Made by a program: the position numbers and the translations under genes. Source: Deltaproteobacteria bacterium (lineage in GTDB: Bacteria > Bdellovibrionota > UBA1018 > UBA923). Taken from it: a stretch of 17,135 bases of DNA. The notes under the pieces are model-generated. The model had not been told where the DNA came from. It saw only the letters and a list, made by a program, of their open reading frames with translations, and searched no databases. Below, piece by piece: positions 1 to 6,772 of this stretch (position 1 is its first letter; every line of letters begins with the position of its first letter). The DNA lies in NCBI GenBank assembly GCA_016194725.1, contig JACQAW010000408.1, positions 1-17,135 of the forward strand, in the 5' to 3' direction.

Positions 1-180
1 CCTCGCATCTATCAAATCGCCCTGGAGCGCTCAGTCGAGCTGCTGCAGCGCGAGTCGCACATCAAGCAGCTGCTTTCTTCGGCCACGGCCGCCTTTCCCG
101 AAAAGAAAGACCTTTTTGAGCAAATTGTATCGGGCACCATGAATCCTTCTTCCGGAAGCGCAGCGGACAAAGTTCGCTGA
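1..180 (+). CDS. C-terminal end of an unrecognised protein (5' truncated by window edge)
   Basis: Frame 1 is open from the first base to a TGA at 178-180 and gives 59 residues. The visible tail is mostly charged and probably helical (ALERSVELLQRESHIKQL, then FPEKKDLFEQIV), with a short Gly/Ser-rich end. No cysteines, membrane segment or recognisable motif are visible, so no family can be named. Its stop codon lies at the foot of a predicted terminator hairpin, which suggests that transcription of this gene ends before the downstream wecA-like gene. That this is a real gene rests on the continuous frame, codon use like that of its neighbours, and the terminator. Confidence 0.55.
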   Translation, partial: PRIYQIALERSVELLQRESHIKQLLSSATAAFPEKKDLFEQIVSGTMNPSSGSAADKVR

Positions 181-192
181 AGGCATTTTTTT
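161..192 (+). terminator. Candidate intrinsic terminator overlapping the first gene's stop codon
   Basis: An 8-bp stem pairs 161-168 (CAGCGGAC) with 172-179 (GTTCGCTG), with one G-U pair and a three-base AAA loop. A run of seven T follows at 186-192. The T-run starts six bases after the stem, farther than in a model terminator, so efficiency is uncertain. The placement at the end of the upstream gene fits. Confidence 0.45.
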
Positions 193-251
193 CCCAGCCA
201 TGCCATTACCAAGTTTTTGACGGCTGCCACCGATAAGAACATGAAGAAACT

Positions 252-1757
252 ATGGACCTGACATTACCCACAACCATCGTTGCCACCTTTATAGCCGGCC
301 TGACCGCATTTCGCTTCGCTATTCCCCTGGCGCTCAGATACAAACTGGTCGACGTGCCCAACTCGCGCCGCCGCCACGCCCGGCCCATGCCCATCATCGG
401 CGGCGCCGCAGTATTCGCGGCCTGGTTCGTGGGTGTCGTTACCTATTGCCTGCTCAAACCCGAATGGTTCCTGCTCAACCGCGCGTCGCTGCTGCCCATT
501 GGTGTCAGCATAACCATGCTGCTGTCGCTGGGCCTGGTCGACGACCTGCGCGGCCTGGGCCCGAGGCTCAAACTGGGCGTGCAGCTCCTGGCCGCGATTA
601 ACGTCATTACCTTCGAACCCATCGTACACGCCTTTTGCCTGCACTGGCTGGCGCGCATCGGCTTCATGATCTGGCCCATTACCGTAATCTGGTTGGTGGG
701 CCTGAGCAATGCCATCAACCTGGTTGACGGGCTCGATGGGTTGGCAGGCGGCATCTCGCTGCTGGTGGCAAGCTCGCTCGTGGCCATCAGCGCGAAATGG
801 GGCGTGCACGGGCAGCTGAGCCTGGTTCTCATGGCTGCGCTTATTCCCGCGCTGATGGCCTTTCTGCGCAAGAACTGGAATCCCGCCGACATTTTCCTGG
901 GCGACAACGGCAGCCTGCCCATCGGATTCCTGTTCGGCGTGGTGAGCCTGATGTGCCCGCCTCAAAGCCGCTCCTGGGTACATGCCATCAATATCATTCT
1001 AATGATGGGTTACCCCATCATGGACATGGGTCTTTGCACCTACCGGCGCTTTCGCAAACACACGCCGCTGTTCAAGGCCGACCGCAATCACCTGCACCAC
1101 CGTCTATTGAGACTGGGCATGACGGTTCGGCAAACGGCCACCATGCTGCTCAGCCTGACCATCTATCTTCAGCTTACCGCGGTCTGCGTCGTCGACCTGG
1201 TTCGCACCGACGAGGCGCTGTTCACCAATGGCCTGGTGTATATGTGCGCCATCGGCATCAGCATGTTCAGCTTGTTCTATCTGCTGCGAGCAATTGAGCT
1301 CAAGCTAACGGCGCGGTTGGCTGCGCCCGACGAGCGGCAGTCCGACCCGAACCTGCCTCAATTCCGGCAATGCACCGTCGTGCGCATCGAGCTCGAACCC
1401 CTGTTTGAAACAGGGCTTTTCGAGGAAAAAGAGCGCGTCCACCAGATCGTGGCGTGTCTAAAGCTGATGATGCAAACCTTCACGCGCAAGGACGACTTGA
1501 TCTATATGGCGCACAAAGAGCTCAACATCGTGCTCTCGGACACCCAACCCAATGATCAGACGATTAAAGTTCTCGAGATTGCCATCAAGGAAAAGCTGGT
1601 GCTCTTCCAGAACGTCTTCAATCTGCAGTACTCGATGGCCGACCTGCCGGTGAAATTCACCACTGAAGAGTTTCTGATCCAGAACAACGCTCCAAAACGG
1701 CGGCAGGCCGATCAACCCACGGTTGCCGTGCCGGTCATACCGAAGAAAGCGGCCTGA
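252..1757 (+). CDS. WecA/MraY-type polyprenyl-phosphate phosphoglycosyl transferase with extra C-terminal domain
   Basis: The protein (501 aa) is predicted to transfer a sugar-1-phosphate (GlcNAc-1-P or a related amino sugar) from a UDP-sugar to undecaprenyl phosphate at the inner membrane, the first step of polysaccharide assembly. Family motifs appear in order: VDVPNSRRRHARPMPIIGG (33-51), the acidic LVDD (95-98), NAINLVDGLDGLAGG (153-167), GDNGS (217-221) and HLHHRL (280-285), among about ten hydrophobic segments up to residue ~350. WecA proteins are usually about 340-370 aa. Here ~150 residues follow the last membrane helix, and residues ~371-470 resemble a degenerate GGDEF domain (see findings). 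The ATG at 252 places the first helix as in WecA; the ribosome site is weak (GAAGAAACT). The gene converges on the SLBB gene with a six-base gap. Substrate sugar is not deducible; the family call is firm. Confidence 0.9.
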   Translation: MDLTLPTTIVATFIAGLTAFRFAIPLALRYKLVDVPNSRRRHARPMPIIGGAAVFAAWFVGVVTYCLLKPEWFLLNRASLLPIGVSITMLLSLGLVDDLRGLGPRLKLGVQLLAAINVITFEPIVHAFCLHWLARIGFMIWPITVIWLVGLSNAINLVDGLDGLAGGISLLVASSLVAISAKWGVHGQLSLVLMAALIPALMAFLRKNWNPADIFLGDNGSLPIGFLFGVVSLMCPPQSRSWVHAINIILMMGYPIMDMGLCTYRRFRKHTPLFKADRNHLHHRLLRLGMTVRQTATMLLSLTIYLQLTAVCVVDLVRTDEALFTNGLVYMCAIGISMFSLFYLLRAIELKLTARLAAPDERQSDPNLPQFRQCTVVRIELEPLFETGLFEEKERVHQIVACLKLMMQTFTRKDDLIYMAHKELNIVLSDTQPNDQTIKVLEIAIKEKLVLFQNVFNLQYSMADLPVKFTTEEFLIQNNAPKRRQADQPTVAVPVIPKKAA

Positions 1758-1763
1758 GCCTGG

Positions 1764-2276
1764 CTACTGCTTCTGCCTAGCCACGCCCAAGGCGGTAATA
1801 CCAATGCCCAGCACGGTGGCGATCATCGTGATCAGCAGCAGGGTATCGGTGCTGATAATCGGCTCCTTGGTCCTGACCAGCACCACGTCGTTGTTGGTCA
1901 GCAGCGGATTTTTCATATCCTTGTTCTTGACCAGCTTGTCGAGGTCGACCTTGACGACCTCCTTTGACTGCTGCTTCTTGATCGAGATGTCGTCAAGCAC
2001 GGCCTCGTGGGTGGGGCCGCCGACGATGGACATCAGCGTGATGAAATCGGTCTTCACCGGGATATGATAAAGACCGGGCCGGGCCACGGCGCCCAGCACG
2101 AAAACAGGCACGAGCAGCTCTTCGGCGTCGTTGCGGTAGACGAACTCGGCCGTGCCGCCAAACGGAGCCTGATCTTTTCCCAGTCCGAGCGGATCGCGGT
2201 ACTGAGCGAAAGTTTCCTGGGACATTAGAGCGAAGAGTAAAACCAGGGATACAAAAAACTTGTTCCGCGGCAGCAT
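1764..2276 (-). CDS. SLBB-domain polysaccharide-export-associated protein, C-terminally membrane anchored
   Basis: The protein has 170 aa. Residues 1-24 are a Sec signal peptide ending near ETFA-Q. Residues ~56-135 form one SLBB-like fold (VPVFVLGAVARPGLYHIPV, then a Leu-rich helix and IVGGPTHEAVLDDISI, ending LLTNNDVVLV). Residues ~144-165 are a hydrophobic helix followed by ARQKQ, which predicts a periplasmic domain held by a single helix with a cytoplasmic tail. Wza-type exporters carry a poly-export domain before their SLBB repeats and normally a lipobox; neither is present, so this is not a complete outer-membrane channel. The ATG shares one base with the stop of the upstream kinase gene (TAATG) and has an AAGGAAG ribosome site five or so bases away, so the pair should be co-translated. 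A helper of the Wzc-like protein in the periplasm is the likely role (inference). Confidence 0.8.
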   Translation of the reverse strand: MLPRNKFFVSLVLLFALMSQETFAQYRDPLGLGKDQAPFGGTAEFVYRNDAEELLVPVFVLGAVARPGLYHIPVKTDFITLMSIVGGPTHEAVLDDISIKKQQSKEVVKVDLDKLVKNKDMKNPLLTNNDVVLVRTKEPIISTDTLLLITMIATVLGIGITALGVARQKQ

Positions 2277-4477
2277 TAGCTTCCTTGTTTAGGTGGGGGA
2301 AATCCCGATCCTGACATCGATACCGGCTCAACAGCGGCTGACTTTCTTCCAATACGGGCTTCGAGGATGCGATCGGGTACGACGTAAACGTAATCCTGGC
2401 GGCTGCCCTCGAGCCGGTTCAGGATCGAGTAAATCCGTTTCTGTTTCAGGTTCAGAATGGTTTCGATGGCCGTCGAGAGGTTCTCCTTGATCGAGCTGTT
2501 GCAGTCGGCCAGCATGAGCACCATGTCGGCGTGCTGCGCGATCAGGCCCGAGTCGGGCACCACGATCACGGGCGGCGTGTCGAGGATGATGTAATCGTAA
2601 ATCGAGCGCAGGTCTTCGAGCAGCTCGGCGAAACGGCCACTGGCGATCATTTCAGTGGCATCCTGGTTATTGCGGCCCGAGGGCAAGAGGTCGAGCAACG
2701 GCAACACGTTCCTCTTCACCACCGCACCGAACTTCTCTTCGGCCGAAAGCACCTCGCTCAGGCCCACAAGGCTCTTGGTGCGGAAAATTTCCGACGTCGT
2801 GCCCCGGCGCAGGTCACAGTCGACCAGCAGCACCTTGCGCTTCAGATGCGCGATACAGCTGGCCAGGTTGGCCGAGATGAAGGTCTTGCCCTCGCCCACC
2901 TGCGCGCTGTGCACCGAGATGATCTGGTCGTGGCCCCCGCTGCGCTCGGACAGGTGCAGGATGCGCGTACGAATATGCTTGAACGCCATGGCCGACGGCG
3001 AGTCGATGTCGAAGCGGCACAGAATCGCGCCTGTACGATCGATCTGGCCCTTCTTGTTGGTGACCGCGTTGACGAAAACGCGCTGCACGCTGGGCACGCG
3101 CGACATATCGGGAATGCCGCCCAGATAAATCGTATTGAGGTCGTCGAGGTCGTAGCGGTTCTTGATGCGCGGAACCACCAACTCCCACAGATAGGCGCCG
3201 AAGCCGCCGATCAGAAACGCGATAACCACCGCGATCAGGATCTTCTTGTTCAGCGTCAGGCTGCGCACCACGTTGAAGTCGCGGGCCTTCTCGAAAAACC
3301 GCACGCGGTTCTGGACGAAGATGCGCTCCATCTCGACCTGAAAGGTCTGCTTCTTGAGCTCCTGGTACAGGCTGTATTGCAGCTCGACCTTTTTGCGCAG
3401 GTCGAAAATTCTCTGCTCCATGTGCGGGTCCTGGTTGCGCATCAGCTCGTCGAGCACCCGTTTGACCGTCTCGCGGCGGGCCTCGAGGTACTGGTTCTCT
3501 CTTTCAAGATCCACGATCTTGTGGCCAATACCGTATTTTGATTTCGTGTTGGCGGCCTGGTCCTCTTTGCTCACTTCGGCAAGCTGCAGGCGCTGCGAGT
3601 TGGCCAGGTGTTTGAGCAGCTTGTTGTTCTCGGCTATCGTGATGTCAACGTCCTCGAGCTGGTGGCGCAAACCCACGGCCAGCGTGTTGGAATCGCCCTG
3701 GGCCATATCCATCGAAACCAGCTGATTGCTGCGTTTGAAGTCGGTAATGAGCGCGTCGGTGTTTTTGATCTCGCGCTCGGCTTCGTCGAGCTGCACTTTC
3801 AGGTACGAGCCGCCCTCGTTGAGCTCTTTCACCTCATGTTCGGTAATGTACTTCACGGCGCTGTCAGCGGCGATATTGATGATGAACAGCGTGAGCGCCG
3901 GATCGGAGGTGGTGGCGGTAACCACGATATTGTCCGTGCCTGACTTGCCGAAAGTCAGCCAGCCGGTAAGAATCGAGGCCAGCCGGTCGTCGCTGAAAGT
4001 ATGGTTGACGTCGGCGTCTTCATGGAACAAAAATTTCTTCACGCGATGGCGCAGCGACTCGATCAGCGTTTTGCGCAAAAACAGGTCGGGGTTCAGCGTT
4101 TCGAACTCTTTGGACTGATGCACGGCTTTGGCGACCGAGAGAAAGTAGTCGAAAGACGCCAGATGCTGAAAATATTTTTCGGGTACTTCATGATAGCTGT
4201 CGGCCTGCAGCACGCCGCCGCCGGCCGCGCCGGTCAGACGTGAGGTAAGCGCCTGCGTGTAGCTGTTGTCGGAGTTGGCCACGGAAATCATCGCGATCAC
4301 GCGAAACGACGGAAAGCTGAGGTGCTCGAGGCTCGCGGTGATTACCGCGGTAATGACGAGAAACGCGAGCAGGAACTTGTGGCGCAGAAATAGCCTGACG
4401 ATCTCGCCAAGATCCAATTCCTCGTTTTTTCCGCCGGGTTTTCCGCGCGGAGTATTGGGTACGACCAGCTCATCCAT
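2276..4477 (-). CDS. Wzc/GumC-like polysaccharide co-polymerase with C-terminal BY-kinase domain
   Basis: The protein (733 aa from the chosen start) controls polysaccharide chain length/export and is a predicted autophosphorylating tyrosine kinase of the inner membrane. A Wzz-type N-terminus (LGEIVRLFLRHKFLLAFLVI) contains the first helix at about 35-52. A large periplasmic, coiled-coil-rich region follows, then a second helix at about 412-432 (ILIAVVIAFLIGGFGAYLW). The kinase has AMAFKHIRTRILHL near 496-510, Walker A SAQVGEGKT (524-532), Walker A' VLLVDCDLRR (549-558) and Walker B YIILDTPP (629-636). The tail has few tyrosines (Y683, Y696, Y698). An upstream ATG at 4591 would add 38 residues unlike the family; ATG 4477 places the Wzz domain at the N-terminus, with AAGGAG about 15 bases upstream. 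The gene is coupled to the SLBB gene and divergent from the GT4 gene. Confidence 0.9.
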   Translation of the reverse strand: MDELVVPNTPRGKPGGKNEELDLGEIVRLFLRHKFLLAFLVITAVITASLEHLSFPSFRVIAMISVANSDNSYTQALTSRLTGAAGGGVLQADSYHEVPEKYFQHLASFDYFLSVAKAVHQSKEFETLNPDLFLRKTLIESLRHRVKKFLFHEDADVNHTFSDDRLASILTGWLTFGKSGTDNIVVTATTSDPALTLFIINIAADSAVKYITEHEVKELNEGGSYLKVQLDEAEREIKNTDALITDFKRSNQLVSMDMAQGDSNTLAVGLRHQLEDVDITIAENNKLLKHLANSQRLQLAEVSKEDQAANTKSKYGIGHKIVDLERENQYLEARRETVKRVLDELMRNQDPHMEQRIFDLRKKVELQYSLYQELKKQTFQVEMERIFVQNRVRFFEKARDFNVVRSLTLNKKILIAVVIAFLIGGFGAYLWELVVPRIKNRYDLDDLNTIYLGGIPDMSRVPSVQRVFVNAVTNKKGQIDRTGAILCRFDIDSPSAMAFKHIRTRILHLSERSGGHDQIISVHSAQVGEGKTFISANLASCIAHLKRKVLLVDCDLRRGTTSEIFRTKSLVGLSEVLSAEEKFGAVVKRNVLPLLDLLPSGRNNQDATEMIASGRFAELLEDLRSIYDYIILDTPPVIVVPDSGLIAQHADMVLMLADCNSSIKENLSTAIETILNLKQKRIYSILNRLEGSRQDYVYVVPDRILEARIGRKSAAVEPVSMSGSGFPPPKQGS

Positions 4478-4639
4478 AAGCTTTTTAGAGCACTCCTTAC
4501 TGACTCCATTGTACGTGATTTTCCAGCGCGGCAACCCCGCCCACACAATTTTACAACAATCTGCCCGGCCAATTTGACCCAGCGAATTCACGCCACGCCT
4601 TGACTCGGGCCGGGCAATCCCGGAACATTTTTCTAGCCC
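4478..4639. promoter_or_regulatory. Divergent intergenic region between wzc-like and GT4 genes, with weak promoter candidates and an inverted repeat
   Basis: Both flanking genes must be transcribed from within or near this 162-base gap. For the minus strand there is a good -10 word TACAAT (4508-4513 read in reverse) with TTGCCG as possible -35 (4529-4534), but the spacer is only 15. For the plus strand TTGACT at 4600-4605 is a fair -35, with no convincing -10 at the right distance. A perfect 9-bp inverted repeat, TGCCCGGCC (4562-4570) and GGCCGGGCA (4608-4616), flanks the plus-strand -35 and could be an operator. All assignments are by eye. Confidence 0.3.
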
Positions 4640-5770
4640 ATGCCCAAGAAAGCCCTGCTCGTCTCGAATACCGGCTGGTATCTTTATAACTTCCGGCGAC
4701 CGCTGGCGCGCGGCCTGCGCGCTGCCGGAGTCGAGCCTGTCTTCGTTGCGCCCGCGGACAAGTATTTGGAGAAGCTGCGCTTAGAGGGCTATCGCTGCAT
4801 TGAGATCAACATGGACCGCGCGGGCGTGAACCCTTTCACCGAGCTGCGCACGCTGCTGGCGCTGGTGGCGATTTACCGGGGTGAAAAGCCTGTGGTCGTG
4901 CACCATTTCACCATCAAGTGCGTGGTGTACGGGTCGCTGGCGGCAAATATTTCCGGCGCCCACGCTGTCATCAATGCCATTACCGGCCTGGGCCACGTTT
5001 TTGTCAGCAAGGAATGGAAGGCATTTTTAGTGCGGCCGCTGGTGCTGCCTCTTTATCGCTTGCTGCTCAAGCAGGAACGCGGACGCGTGATTTTCCAGAA
5101 CTTCGAAGATCTCGCCGTATTTCAAACCCACAACCTCATCGTACCCGAGCGCACCGTGCTTATCCGAGGCTCGGGCGTCGACCTGTCGCGCTTCTCGCCG
5201 CGCGCTCGCAGGGATAAATCGCGCGAGGTCGTTTTGCTCGTGGCGCGCCTGCTGGCCGAAAAAGGAATTCAGGAATTCGTCGAAGCCGCTCGCCTGCTGC
5301 GCCAGCGAGGCTCGAAGGCCGTCTTTCAAATCGCGGGCGACCGCGACCCGGGAAACCCGTCCTCGATTTCGGAGCCTCAGCTCGCGCTGTGGAAAGCCGA
5401 AGGCATCGTGGAGTTTCTGGGTCACGTCGAAGGCATTGAAGCTCTGATTGCCGAAGCCACGCTGGTGGTGCTGCCCTCTTACCGTGAGGGCCTTCCGCGC
5501 ACGCTGCTCGAAGCCGCCGCCATGGGCAAGCCCATCGTCACTACCGACGTACCTGGTTGCCGTGAGGTGGTTCAGGACGGCCAAAACGGCTACCTGGTGC
5601 CTCTTAAAGACGTGAAAGCCTTCGCGAATGCCATAGCCAAGGTACTCGAAAATCCCCAGTTGGGCCAGCAAATGGGTGAACGCGGCCGTAAAAAAGTCGT
5701 CGCTGAGTTCGACGAAAAACAGGTCATCGCAGCCACGCTTGGCGTCTATAAATCGCTCGGAATTTTGTAG
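4640..5770 (+). CDS. GT4-family glycosyltransferase (GT-B fold, CapM/PglA-like)
   Basis: The protein (376 aa, typical for the family) should add a sugar from a nucleotide-sugar donor to a lipid-linked intermediate on the cytoplasmic face of the inner membrane. The N-terminal Rossmann domain starts LLVSNTGWYLYNFRRPLA, followed by a basic/hydrophobic acceptor- and membrane-facing part (KEWKAFLVRPLVLPLYRLLL, ~124-143). The donor domain contains VLLVARLLAEKGI (198-210), IAGDRDPG (231-238) and the retaining EX7E pair E283/E291 in SYREGLPRTLLEAAAMGKP, then TTDVPGCREVV. Similarity to CapM/PglA-type HexNAc transferases is by overall pattern; the actual sugar is unknown. An in-frame TAG lies two codons before the ATG, so no longer start is possible; no clear ribosome site is visible. 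It is divergent from the wzc-like gene, consistent with a shared polysaccharide locus. Confidence 0.9.
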   Translation: MPKKALLVSNTGWYLYNFRRPLARGLRAAGVEPVFVAPADKYLEKLRLEGYRCIEINMDRAGVNPFTELRTLLALVAIYRGEKPVVVHHFTIKCVVYGSLAANISGAHAVINAITGLGHVFVSKEWKAFLVRPLVLPLYRLLLKQERGRVIFQNFEDLAVFQTHNLIVPERTVLIRGSGVDLSRFSPRARRDKSREVVLLVARLLAEKGIQEFVEAARLLRQRGSKAVFQIAGDRDPGNPSSISEPQLALWKAEGIVEFLGHVEGIEALIAEATLVVLPSYREGLPRTLLEAAAMGKPIVTTDVPGCREVVQDGQNGYLVPLKDVKAFANAIAKVLENPQLGQQMGERGRKKVVAEFDEKQVIAATLGVYKSLGIL

Positions 5771-5863
5771 TTCAAGTCTCGCGCCAACATGCATAAATAA
5801 TCCTTATTTCAAGGTGTTAGTGCTGATTTTGGGTTACTGAGGTCAGTTCGCCCCGTGTAAACT

Positions 5864-5878
5864 TGACTATGTTAGTCA
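5864..5878. promoter_or_regulatory. Perfect 15-bp palindrome, possible operator
   Basis: TGACTA at 5864-5869 and TAGTCA at 5873-5878 form a perfect inverted repeat around TGT. It sits a few bases upstream of the candidate -35 of the lipoprotein gene, where an activator or repressor could bind. There is no direct evidence of a regulator. Confidence 0.3.
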
Positions 5879-5881
5879 GAC

Positions 5882-5910
5882 TTGACGCAGATCAATAACA
5901 GGCGTAAATA
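5882..5910 (+). promoter_or_regulatory. Candidate sigma-70-like promoter for the lipoprotein gene
   Basis: TTGACG (5882-5887) matches five of six -35 positions. After exactly 17 bases comes TAAATA (5905-5910), which matches only three of six -10 positions. It lies 38 bases before the lipoprotein start codon. Spacing is ideal but the -10 is weak. Confidence 0.3.
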
Positions 5911-5947
5911 TCCACTCAAGTCTCGAAACTGGAAGGAAGTGATTGTT

Positions 5948-6586
5948 ATGAATACCGACAAGAAACTGATTTCAAGAAGTAAGACGAACTTCGCCACCAT
6001 CGTGGCCCTGCTCGCCGTATCTCTGGGTCTGAGCGCCTGTGGCAAGGATCTTAAAAGCGTGGCCAAGGCCGCATCCAAGGAGCTCGGGGTGCCGGTCGTG
6101 ATCAACACCGACAGCACAGACATCTGCGCCGAGAAGCAACTCTCGGCCATGTTTGAGCAGTACAAGGACTTGAGCAAAGATGACCAGCGGTCGGCGAAGC
6201 GCTTGCTTCACGCCAGCAAGGGCATCAACGTCAACGGCACGGTGAACACCGCGAAGTGGACCGGCGAAGCCACCTATCTTTATCTGGGTAACTCCAGCAC
6301 GCGCAAGATCCTGACCGACAAGCGCAAGCTTGACGGTACGGCCCCAAAAACGCAGATCGATAAAAAAGAAGGCGACGCCATCACCATCACGACGCAAGGG
6401 GCGGTGGATGACTCGAACAAGACGGTTTACGCGGTCTTCGACCGAAGTGTTTACGACATGATCGATGCCGAAGACAGCCCGGTGCTCAAGAAAGCGCTGA
6501 ACACGGGCGCCGCCGTATCTCGAGGAAAGACCTACGGGCCGATCATCGACTGCGGCACGCTTGCCAACGTGCACGATCTGTTCTGA
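5948..6586 (+). CDS. Predicted lipoprotein of unknown function
   Basis: The product has 212 aa. Residues 1-30 form a lipoprotein signal peptide with a charged start, a hydrophobic core (FATIVALLAVSLG) and a lipobox LSAC, so C31 should be lipidated and the protein membrane-anchored. The +2 residue is Gly, not Asp, which in enterobacterial rules favours the outer membrane. The mature part has two further cysteines (C60, C202) that could form a disulfide, and is otherwise soluble and charged. I recognise no family. The start at 5948 is chosen over an in-frame ATG at 5882 because AAGGAAG (5933-5939) sits eight bases before it and it yields a proper signal peptide. The gene stands alone, with its own promoter candidate upstream and a strong hairpin downstream; its link to the polysaccharide genes is positional only. 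Confidence 0.8.
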   Translation: MNTDKKLISRSKTNFATIVALLAVSLGLSACGKDLKSVAKAASKELGVPVVINTDSTDICAEKQLSAMFEQYKDLSKDDQRSAKRLLHASKGINVNGTVNTAKWTGEATYLYLGNSSTRKILTDKRKLDGTAPKTQIDKKEGDAITITTQGAVDDSNKTVYAVFDRSVYDMIDAEDSPVLKKALNTGAAVSRGKTYGPIIDCGTLANVHDLF

Positions 6587-6602
6587 TTATATTAAGCGCC
6601 GC

Positions 6603-6644
6603 TGCCTGGAGCGTTTAAGTTATTACTTAAACGCTCCAAGGGCA
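6603..6644. terminator. Strong hairpin between convergent genes, possible bidirectional terminator
   Basis: TGGAGCGTTTAAGT (6607-6620) pairs perfectly with 6625-6638 across a TATT loop, 14 bp in all. TGCC (6603-6606) can extend the stem with GGCA (6641-6644) across a two-base bulge. It lies 16 bases after the lipoprotein stop. No T-run follows on either strand, so it may work as an RNA end-stabiliser or a repeat remnant rather than a classical terminator. Confidence 0.5.
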
Positions 6645-6646
6645 GG

Positions 6647-6762
6647 GGCATGAGTCAGGGGCAAGAAGGGTAGGCAGTTAAGCATGAGGGATGGGGCATG
6701 CGCTCTCCACCTGCCTCTTGCCACATGCCTAAAACCCACCCTTCTTGCCCCTGACCCATGCC
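6647..6762. repeat. Long imperfect inverted repeat (25-bp arms) with repeated GGCA-words
   Basis: The left arm 6647-6671 and the right arm 6738-6762 are reverse complements at 24 of 25 positions, separated by 66 bases. The arms and the loop are built from related purine-rich words (GGCATGA, GGCAAGA, GGCAGGG, GGCATGC) and differ in texture from the flanking genes. The right arm ends 10 bases before the asnB stop. The element resembles an intergenic repeat (REP-, MITE- or heptamer-type), but copy number cannot be judged from one window. Confidence 0.6.
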
Positions 6763-6772
6763 TCCTCGTTCC

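Noticed and set aside
241..261. Tiny frame MKKLWT overlapping the wecA-like start as a leader peptide
   Set aside because: Six codons with no ribosome site and no attenuator structure; likely chance.
264..983. 239-residue minus-strand frame opposite the wecA-like gene
   Set aside because: Low-complexity shadow composition, no start signal, and fully covered by conserved WecA motifs on the plus strand.
2531..3541. 336-residue open frame on the plus strand opposite the wzc-like gene
   Set aside because: It is antisense to a well-supported kinase gene, His/Asp/Gln/Leu-rich in the manner of a complement of GC-rich codons, and has no motif.
4478..4591. Longer N-terminus for the wzc-like protein from the ATG at 4591
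   Set aside because: The 38 added residues do not resemble the Wzz N-terminus and would cover the only plausible promoter region; ATG 4477 fits the family.
5795..5809. AAATAA-TCC-TTATTT hairpin after the GT4 gene as a terminator
   Set aside because: Only six A-T pairs with no GC and no distinct T-run; too weak.
5771..5925. Ten-base direct repeat TCAAGTCTCG after the GT4 gene and before the lipoprotein gene, as attachment sites
   Set aside because: Too short, with no integrase or tRNA nearby; chance or minor duplication.
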